A stretch of DNA of 59,107 nt from a virus: IMG/VR virus record IMGVR_UViG_3300024346_000067, positions 1 through 59,107 of that record. One strand, 5' to 3'. Within the stretch, counting starts at the first letter, position 1, and each line of letters starts with the position of its first letter. Positions 50,624-56,825 of this stretch are shown one piece after another. The notes under the pieces are model-generated. The model had not been told where the DNA came from. It saw nothing but the letters and a program-made list of their open reading frames with translations, and made no database searches. The position numbers and the translations under genes were made by a program.

Positions 50624-53095
50624 ATGGCAAATTCAAACAGAGTATTCGTTTCTCCAGGTGTGTACACATCTGAGAAGGATCTAACATTCGTAGCACAAAG
50701 CGTCGGAGTAACAACATTGGGTTTAGTGGGTGAAACCTTAAAAGGTCCCGCATTTGAACCTATTTTAATTGGAAACTTCGATGAATATAAAACATACTTC
50801 GGACCAACTTCACCTGAAAAATATGGTGACGGTAACCCAAAATACGAATTAGGGTATGTTGCAAAATCATATTTACAAGAATCCAACCAATTATTCGTAA
50901 CAAGAGTATTGGGATTAACAGGATATAAAGCAGGAAAAACATTCGGAATTAAAACTTTAGGTACAAAGAGTAACATAATTGTAGCGGCATTAAGGTCAAG
51001 AGGACGTTATTCAGGTGAAACTTTAATATATGAAGTTACTGGAAATACCTCGTTTGTGATTAGTGGTTCAACACTAGAAAGTGATCCATTATCCGAATTT
51101 ACAATTTATGTAACGGGGGTAACTGAAGGTGCAAAATCATTCACTTGTAGTTTAGATACAACATCTCCAAAATATATAACTAAAGTATTAGGAACCGCAC
51201 CGTTTGATAAGGCTTATGGTGATGTACCACTTTACGTACATGAAGTTTATCCAAATTTAAATTTAAACCTTTACCGTAATGGTTCAATTAGTGGATTAAG
51301 TTTAACTGAGGTATATAACGCTGAAGGTAATAATTTTGCTGATGGGTATGACGCAGATGATTTATCTAAATTAGCCGCCATTTCACCAACTGTAGTTTCA
51401 GAAGTAAGAGGTGGTAAAGTTGACGAATTATTTGATGTCATTACAATTTCAGACGGGGATACCGCAAATATTGAGGTTAAAATAACGATACAAAATATCA
51501 ATTTAGATACTGGAGAATTTGATTTATTAGTTCGTGATTTTAATGACTCTGATGAGAATATGGTTGCGTTGGAGAAGTTTACAAGATGTAGTATGAATCC
51601 AGATGTTGCAGGTTATATCGCAAGAAAAATTGGAACATCTGATGGTGAATATTCATTAAATTCAAAATATATCATGTTATCAATGAGTGATAACGCACCT
51701 GTCGATGCATTTCCTGCAGGATTTAAAGGATTTGCAGGAGCAACAATCTCAGGGGCTACGTTAGGTAGTGTTTTATATAAAACTGAATTTTTTGATGCTG
51801 GAGATACAATATACACAGGAGCCACTCTTTCAGGTTATACGGGATTGACAAGTAGTGGTGACAAATATAGAAAAACTTCATTAGGTTTATCTTCTGATGG
51901 TTATCATAGTTTTGATAGTGATTTATTTAAATATAAAGGTACGGGTTCTACAATGAATTATACCAATGGATTCCATTTGTCAACAAACGCATCCTCAATC
52001 ACAGGAACAACATATCAATGTACTCCATATGATTTAGAGGGTCAAAGTGGTGGAGATGGAAATAAATTAACATCTATTAACTATCGTAAATTCACATTTG
52101 CAGCTTGTGGTGGTCATGATGGTTGGGATATCTATAGACAAACAAGAACAAACACAGACGCGTATGTTTTTGGAAAAAATACATACACATCAGGTAATAC
52201 AACTAATGGAGGGTTATTTGGAACCGCATTTGGTACCGCTAACTCAGATTTATACGCTTATTTAAAGGGTATTGAAACATTCGCCAACCCTGAGGCTGTT
52301 AATATTAACGTATTTGCAACTCCAGGTATCAATTTCTTTGACCACTCATCTTTAGTTACACAAGCTATTGATATGGTTGAAAATGATAGAGCGGATTCAA
52401 TTTATATTATTGGTTCTCCTAATGAATCAGCTTCAGCGAATGTTATTTCAGATTTAGAAGAACAAGGAATTGATTCTAACTATTCTGCAACATATTGGCC
52501 TTGGATTCAAGTAAGAGACACAGATAACGCAACTCAACTATATATCCCACCAACAGGTGAGGTTGTTAGAAACATTGCGTTGACAGATAACGTTTCTTAT
52601 CCTTGGTTCGCGGTAGCAGGTTATTCAAGAGGTTTGGTAAATGCAATTAAAGCAACTAAAAAATTAACTCTTGATGAAAGAGATGAATTATACAAGAACA
52701 GAATTAATCCAATCGCAACATTCTCTGATACAGGTACCATTATATGGGGTAACAAAACGTTACAAGTTAGAGAATCGGCTTTAGATAGAATTAACGTAAG
52801 AAGATTACTATTGAGAGCAAGAAAGTTAATTTCAGCTGTTGCAGTTAGATTGTTGTTTGAACAAAACGATGACCAAGTAAGACAAGAATTCTTAAGATTG
52901 GTAAATCCAATTTTGGAAGCAATTAAGAAAGAGAGAGGTCTTTTTGATTTCCGTGTAAGTGTATCAAATTCTCCTGAAGATATTGATGCTAACACATTGA
53001 GAGGTAAGATTTATATCAAACCAACTCGTTCTCTTGAATTTATTGATTTAGAATTCATTATTACTCCAACAGGAGCTTCATTTGAAAATATCTAA
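50624..53095 (+). CDS. 18: Tail sheath protein (gp18-like)
   Basis: The 823-residue protein is longer than T4 gp18 (659). The N-terminus FVSPGVYTSEKDLTFVAQSV and VTTLGLVGETLKGPAFEPILIG, and the C-terminal SAVAVRLLFEQNDDQVRQEF and ANTLRGKIYIKPTRSLEFID are typical contractile sheath segments. The middle (about 90-520) carries Gly/Ser/Thr-rich insertion domains that would face outward. It polymerises around the tube and contracts during infection. Unlike T4, it is not next to terminase but about 36 kb away. Confidence 0.96.
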   Translation: MANSNRVFVSPGVYTSEKDLTFVAQSVGVTTLGLVGETLKGPAFEPILIGNFDEYKTYFGPTSPEKYGDGNPKYELGYVAKSYLQESNQLFVTRVLGLTGYKAGKTFGIKTLGTKSNIIVAALRSRGRYSGETLIYEVTGNTSFVISGSTLESDPLSEFTIYVTGVTEGAKSFTCSLDTTSPKYITKVLGTAPFDKAYGDVPLYVHEVYPNLNLNLYRNGSISGLSLTEVYNAEGNNFADGYDADDLSKLAAISPTVVSEVRGGKVDELFDVITISDGDTANIEVKITIQNINLDTGEFDLLVRDFNDSDENMVALEKFTRCSMNPDVAGYIARKIGTSDGEYSLNSKYIMLSMSDNAPVDAFPAGFKGFAGATISGATLGSVLYKTEFFDAGDTIYTGATLSGYTGLTSSGDKYRKTSLGLSSDGYHSFDSDLFKYKGTGSTMNYTNGFHLSTNASSITGTTYQCTPYDLEGQSGGDGNKLTSINYRKFTFAACGGHDGWDIYRQTRTNTDAYVFGKNTYTSGNTTNGGLFGTAFGTANSDLYAYLKGIETFANPEAVNINVFATPGINFFDHSSLVTQAIDMVENDRADSIYIIGSPNESASANVISDLEEQGIDSNYSATYWPWIQVRDTDNATQLYIPPTGEVVRNIALTDNVSYPWFAVAGYSRGLVNAIKATKKLTLDERDELYKNRINPIATFSDTGTIIWGNKTLQVRESALDRINVRRLLLRARKLISAVAVRLLFEQNDDQVRQEFLRLVNPILEAIKKERGLFDFRVSVSNSPEDIDANTLRGKIYIKPTRSLEFIDLEFIITPTGASFENI

Positions 53096-53117
53096 TCTAA
53101 AAGGAGATATAAATAAG

Positions 53118-53143
53118 AAGGGGGTCGAAAGACCTCCTTTTTT
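53118..53143 (+). terminator. Rho-independent terminator after sheath gene
   Basis: AAGGGGGTC and GACCTCCTT pair (one G-T) around a GAAA loop and are followed by TTTTTTG. Confidence 0.9.
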
Positions 53144-53376
53144 GTTTGTGGAATGCTCCACGTGGAACGTTTTACGAGAAAAATGAATGTATACTCGGCC
53201 CAGTATATACTAGTATATTCTAGAACTAGTTATTTAAGTATTTATATTTAATAAAGAAATATAAGAGTTTATACTGGAACTAGATACTGGAGCCTGTAAA
53301 AAACTACGAAAAATAATTGACATTATCAAGTACTTTAATAAAAATAGTAAAAATAAATTATTTTCCAATATAGATA
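53140..53376. other. Gene-free, palindrome-rich intergenic region
   Basis: The only stretch over 300 bases without a gene (53096-53422). After the sheath terminator it holds a parS-like palindrome (53154-53169), TATACT/AGTATA inverted repeats (53190-53207), ACTAGT twice (53209-53214, 53225-53230) around TCTAGA (53219-53224), a TATTTATA octamer (53239-53246), and two ATACTGGA direct repeats (53271-53278, 53284-53291). No convincing reading frame is found (longest start-to-stop about 22 codons). It could be a centromere-like, origin or recombination site, or an RNA gene. Confidence 0.6.
53154..53169. promoter_or_regulatory. parS-like palindrome
   Basis: TGCTCCACGTGGAACG differs at 2 of 16 positions from TGTTCCACGTGGAACA, a common form of the chromosomal ParB-binding site parS; the core CTCCACGTGGAA contains the invariant CACGTG centre. 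A chance CACGTG-centred 16-mer this close is unlikely in an AT-rich genome, but the ParB of the host is not known. Confidence 0.45.
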
Positions 53377-53384
53377 TATTTATA
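53377..53384 (+). promoter_or_regulatory. TATTTATA element before tube gene
   Basis: Exact octamer, 38 bases before the tube ATG at 53423; the spacing and A-rich leader match those of the sheath gene. Confidence 0.55.
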
Positions 53385-53422
53385 AGTAAGTATAAAATAA
53401 CAAAAAATTTAACAAATACAAA

Positions 53423-53911
53423 ATGGCAGATTTACTAATGAAAATGCCGGTTCCATATGAACCGAAAAGAACAAACCGATTTATCTTAAGATTTCCATCT
53501 TCATTGGGAATTAATGAATGGTATGTGTTCTCAACATCTAGACCAAAAGCAAAAATAAAATCAGTAGAGATACCATTCTTGAATACTTCAACATACGTGG
53601 CGGGTAGATTTGAGTGGGAGGAAATGTCTGTAACGTTTAAAGACCCAATCGGTCCTTCTGCATCACAAGCGTTAATGGAATGGTTCCGTTTACATGCTGA
53701 ATCAGTTACAGGTCGTATGGGATATGCTGCTGGTTATAAAAAAGACATTGAACTTGAGATGTTAGACCCAACAGGTGTTGTGGTTGAAAAATGGATTTTA
53801 CAAGGTACTTTCTTAACAGGATTGAACTTTGGAGATTTGGACTACTCAAGAGACGATATTGCAACTATCCAAGCTTCTTTAAGAATGGATAGATGTATTC
53901 AAGTTTATTAA
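53423..53911 (+). CDS. 19: Tail tube protein (gp19-like)
   Basis: At 162 residues it matches T4 gp19 (163). Segments PYEPKRTNRFILRFPSSLGI, KIKSVEIPFLNTSTYVAGRF and EWEEMSVTFKDPIGPSASQA are the family's strand and loop pattern, ending IQASLRMDRCIQVY. Hexameric rings of this protein stack into the inner tail tube. It is a single-gene unit between a late element and a terminator, as expected for a highly expressed product. Confidence 0.97.
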   Translation: MADLLMKMPVPYEPKRTNRFILRFPSSLGINEWYVFSTSRPKAKIKSVEIPFLNTSTYVAGRFEWEEMSVTFKDPIGPSASQALMEWFRLHAESVTGRMGYAAGYKKDIELEMLDPTGVVVEKWILQGTFLTGLNFGDLDYSRDDIATIQASLRMDRCIQVY

Positions 53912-53935
53912 TATTACATTTTTTTCATACATAAG

Positions 53936-53969
53936 ACCGATAACTCAGAAATGGGATATCGGTTTTTTT
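53936..53969 (+). terminator. Rho-independent terminator after tube gene
   Basis: ACCGATA and TATCGGT pair around a 14-base loop and are followed by TTTTTT. The T-run merges into the next late element. Confidence 0.85.
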
Positions 53970-53976
53970 ATTTATA
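53969..53976 (+). promoter_or_regulatory. TATTTATA element before gp26-like gene
   Basis: Exact octamer directly behind the terminator tail, 38 bases before the ATG at 54015. Confidence 0.55.
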
Positions 53977-54014
53977 AACTTTACTTTCTTGTAATTATAG
54001 TATAAACTTATATT

Positions 54015-54764
54015 ATGGAAGAATATCACATTGACCCAACAATCGCATATGACGTTGTAGAATTACCTAGTCGAGGGATTTACTACGCCAACAACAAGAA
54101 ATCACTCAAAATTTCTTATTTAACTGCTGCGGATGAAAACATATTGGCGGCACCAAATTTAATACAGACAAATCAAATTGTTACAGAACTTTTAAAAAGA
54201 AAAGTTTTGGACAGAGATATGAATGTAGATGATTTAATTGAAGAGGATAAACAAGCGATTTTAATATTTTTAAGAAACACCGCATTTGGTACGGAATATA
54301 AATTAACATTAAACGACCCAAAAACAGATAAGACATTTGATATTGAGGTTGATTTAAGTTCGTTGGATTTCAAACCATTTGATTTGGTTCCTGATGCAAA
54401 TGGGGAATATTCGTATTTTATGGAGAAAAGTAAAATCGATATTACTTTTAAATTTTTAACACAGAAACAAGAATTAGAGATAAAAGAAATTCAAAAGAGT
54501 TGGAACGGTAACGGTGTTGCACCAATTATTACAAAACAACTTGAATTCATGATTAAATCAATTAAGGGTAACAGAGATATTATGAATATCAGAAACCTAA
54601 TTGAAAATTTACCAATAAAAGATTCCCAAAGTTTCAGGAAATTTATCAACGATAAAAAACCTGGAATTAATTTAAACAAAAAAACAACGACCCCTTCAGG
54701 AGAAGAAATCCAATTTGAAATTGGGTTTGGGGTAGAGTTTTTTCGCCCTTTCTACGGATTATAA
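54015..54764 (+). CDS. 26: gp26-like baseplate protein / tail assembly chaperone
   Basis: The 249-residue protein follows the T4 base-plate family pattern (gp26/gp51 type): YDVVELPSRGIYYANNKKSL, KISYLTAADENILAAPNLI, LLKRKVLDRDMNVDDLIEED, AILIFLRNTAFGTEYKL and DIEVDLSSLDFKP. Placed directly before the tape measure gene it probably also acts as the tail assembly chaperone. Its stop at 54762-54764 is followed in another frame by a conserved-looking extension (54736-54894), so a longer frameshift product is likely. Confidence 0.8.
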   Translation: MEEYHIDPTIAYDVVELPSRGIYYANNKKSLKISYLTAADENILAAPNLIQTNQIVTELLKRKVLDRDMNVDDLIEEDKQAILIFLRNTAFGTEYKLTLNDPKTDKTFDIEVDLSSLDFKPFDLVPDANGEYSYFMEKSKIDITFKFLTQKQELEIKEIQKSWNGNGVAPIITKQLEFMIKSIKGNRDIMNIRNLIENLPIKDSQSFRKFINDKKPGINLNKKTTTPSGEEIQFEIGFGVEFFRPFYGL

Positions 54765-54894
54765 GCGCAATCAATTAACGGAGATACTATTTTTAGTGAA
54801 AAGAGGGTTTTCATATGGGGATATTATGTCAATGCCAGTCTATGTTAGAAAATATTTTATTTCATTCATGATGGAATTAGAAAACTCTAACTAA
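54736..54894 (+). CDS. Frameshift extension of the gp26-like protein
   Basis: After a TAG at 54733-54735 this frame stays open to TAA at 54892-54894 and encodes LTEILFLVKRGFSYGDIMS, then MPVYVRKYFISFMMELENS. The pattern (hydrophobic helix, GFSYGDIMxMPVY, then RKYFxxxMxxE) is typical of the C-terminal part of phage tail chaperones. It has no start codon near its beginning. It is reached from the gp26 frame by +1 (or -2) slippage at TTTTTT (54738-54743), just before the stop. A sequencing indel would give the same picture, but the position matches programmed frameshifting before tape measure genes. Confidence 0.65.
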   Translation, partial: SFFALSTDYKRNQLTEILFLVKRGFSYGDIMSMPVYVRKYFISFMMELENSN

Positions 54895-54896
54895 TC

Positions 54897-54904
54897 TATT
54901 TATA
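54897..54904 (+). promoter_or_regulatory. TATTTATA element before tape measure gene
   Basis: Exact octamer ending three bases before the ATG at 54908, directly after the frameshift extension stop. Confidence 0.5.
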
Positions 54905-54907
54905 TGT

Positions 54908-56791
54908 ATGCCAACAGACAAAGAATTAAAAAGGGCGGCTGACGAAAGTTTAGATAAGTTTAGTAAACTTTACGACCCAAAGGGTGAAAATCCTACCGCC
55001 ACGGTAAACGCATATAAACTTTATAAAAGTTTAAGTTTATCCGACATTGAAGCTAAAGGAGATAAACCATCATCAACTGCGGGAAAATTCGCTAAAGGAA
55101 CTTTAGGTATCATACAAACACAAGAGGCTGGTGGTTCATATGCTGATAGTAAAAGTGTTGTAAACGCCGAAAAAGTGTTTAGTTTGGCGTTTGATACAAA
55201 AGGTAATTTATTAGAATCAGGTAAAATATTTTCAAATATTCTTGAGGAAGCAGGAACACAAGGAAAACAAGAATTAAGTAACCAAGCTGTATTGTTAACA
55301 GACATTAACACTAAAACAGGATTAACAGGTAAATTATCAAAAAATTATAGAGAAGAAATATCTGCAGCATATCCCGCATTAGCAAGATTAGGAATTGAAT
55401 ATTCTGAATTGGCAAATGCTGCAGTGTCATTAGTACAACAATCGGGTAAATTTAATTTAATTAATAAAGAACAATTTGAGTCTATGGGTTTAGCGGCTAA
55501 GGCTTACGTTGGAAGTATTGCTGAGGTTGTTGAGATGATACCCGGATTTGAAAGGGTTGGTATTGGTGCAACTGGTGTTGTGAAAGCAGTTTCAGAGGCT
55601 GGTGCAAGATCAATAAATCTTGGTTTAAGTTCACAAAAAATTACAAAAGAATTAGGTCAAAATATTGGGTTATTAAATTCGTATGGTTTTCAAAACGGAG
55701 TTCAGGGTCTTGAAAGAATGGTTCAAAAAGCAACCGAATTTAGAATTAGTATTGCTGAAGTTTCTAAATTGGCGGACAATGTGTTTACACCTGAAAAGGC
55801 CATTGATTTGGCCGCAAATTTACAAGTGTTAGGTGGAGCAATAGGAGATTTTAACGACCCACTTAAACTAATGTATATGGCCACAAATAATGTGGAAGGT
55901 TTACAAGATGCATTAATTGGTGCTGCGAGTTCATTGGCAACATATAACCAAGAACAAGGAAGATTTGAGGTAACGGGACTTAACCTAAGAAAGGCAAGAG
56001 AAATGGCACAGGCGTTAGGTGTTGATTATAAAGAGTTAACTAACGCGGCAGTTGCCGCTCAAGAAAGGTTAACAGCGGGTGAATCGTTATCTGGTCTAAG
56101 TATTAAAGCGGAGGACAAAGAATTTTTAACAAACATTGCACAGATGCAAGACGGTAAAATGACCGTTTCATTACAATCTAAAGAATTAAAAGATTATTTT
56201 GGTGGTACAACCGTAGCATTAGAATCTTTAACAGATACACAAGCTAGTAAATTATTGGAATTTAAAAAAGAATTTGAGAAATTATCGCCAGAAGATATTG
56301 TTAGAAAACAAGCGACAGACGTTGAAAATATTAGAAGAGATTTAACCTTTTTAGTTGCATCAACAAGACTTAGGGGTGAAGAATTAATTAAAGCGGTTGC
56401 TGAAGGTGCTGGTGTGTCATTTAAGGCGGCTGCGGATACAGTAAGAGTAATGACAGGTGGTAGTGAAGCTTCTGTAAATAAAATTTTATCTAAATTAGAG
56501 GCGGACGCAAAAAAAGATGCTGATAAAAAAGCCCAAACGGCAAAAGTAAACGCACCAAAATCAAATGAAGTAATGACCGCAGACCAAGTTAAAAATGAGG
56601 TCGAGAAAAAAGTTGCGGACACAAATAAAGGAACACAAAATGTGAATATGAGTGTTAAACATGAAGTTCAAGTTCCTGCAGTTATGGATGCACTTCAAAG
56701 AGAAATTGTAAAAGACCAAAGTTTATTTGCAAGTTGGGGTTCAAGAGCGGATTCAGATTACACAACACCTCCAGTTGCTAAAGGAAGATAA
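54908..56791 (+). CDS. Tail tape measure protein
   Basis: The 627-residue protein is long, helical and Ala/Lys-rich (AADESLDKFSKLYDP, NAAVSLVQQSGKFNLINK, AAQERLTAGESLSGL, KLEADAKKDADKKAQTAKVN). It follows the chaperone-like gp26 gene as tape measures usually do. At about 0.15 nm per residue it would set a tail of roughly 94 nm, near the T4 tail (gp29, 590 residues). The C-terminus (SVKHEVQVPAVMDALQRE) may be the part exposed at the tip. No clear peptidase or lysozyme domain is seen. Confidence 0.75.
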   Translation: MPTDKELKRAADESLDKFSKLYDPKGENPTATVNAYKLYKSLSLSDIEAKGDKPSSTAGKFAKGTLGIIQTQEAGGSYADSKSVVNAEKVFSLAFDTKGNLLESGKIFSNILEEAGTQGKQELSNQAVLLTDINTKTGLTGKLSKNYREEISAAYPALARLGIEYSELANAAVSLVQQSGKFNLINKEQFESMGLAAKAYVGSIAEVVEMIPGFERVGIGATGVVKAVSEAGARSINLGLSSQKITKELGQNIGLLNSYGFQNGVQGLERMVQKATEFRISIAEVSKLADNVFTPEKAIDLAANLQVLGGAIGDFNDPLKLMYMATNNVEGLQDALIGAASSLATYNQEQGRFEVTGLNLRKAREMAQALGVDYKELTNAAVAAQERLTAGESLSGLSIKAEDKEFLTNIAQMQDGKMTVSLQSKELKDYFGGTTVALESLTDTQASKLLEFKKEFEKLSPEDIVRKQATDVENIRRDLTFLVASTRLRGEELIKAVAEGAGVSFKAAADTVRVMTGGSEASVNKILSKLEADAKKDADKKAQTAKVNAPKSNEVMTADQVKNEVEKKVADTNKGTQNVNMSVKHEVQVPAVMDALQREIVKDQSLFASWGSRADSDYTTPPVAKGR

Positions 56792-56804
56792 ATTAGTTTA
56801 TATC

Positions 56805-56812
56805 TATTTATA
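56805..56812 (+). promoter_or_regulatory. TATTTATA element before last gene
   Basis: Exact octamer, 13 bases before the ATG at 56826. Confidence 0.5.
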
Positions 56813-56825
56813 TTAAAACAGAATA

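Noticed and set aside
50508-50753. Long minus-strand frame joined to the RHH gene
   Set aside because: It runs through the sheath gene start and an AT-rich leader; only the last 51 codons look like a protein.
53183-53251. A 22-codon reading frame in the palindrome-rich region
   Set aside because: Too short, no homology, and its sequence is explained by the inverted repeats.
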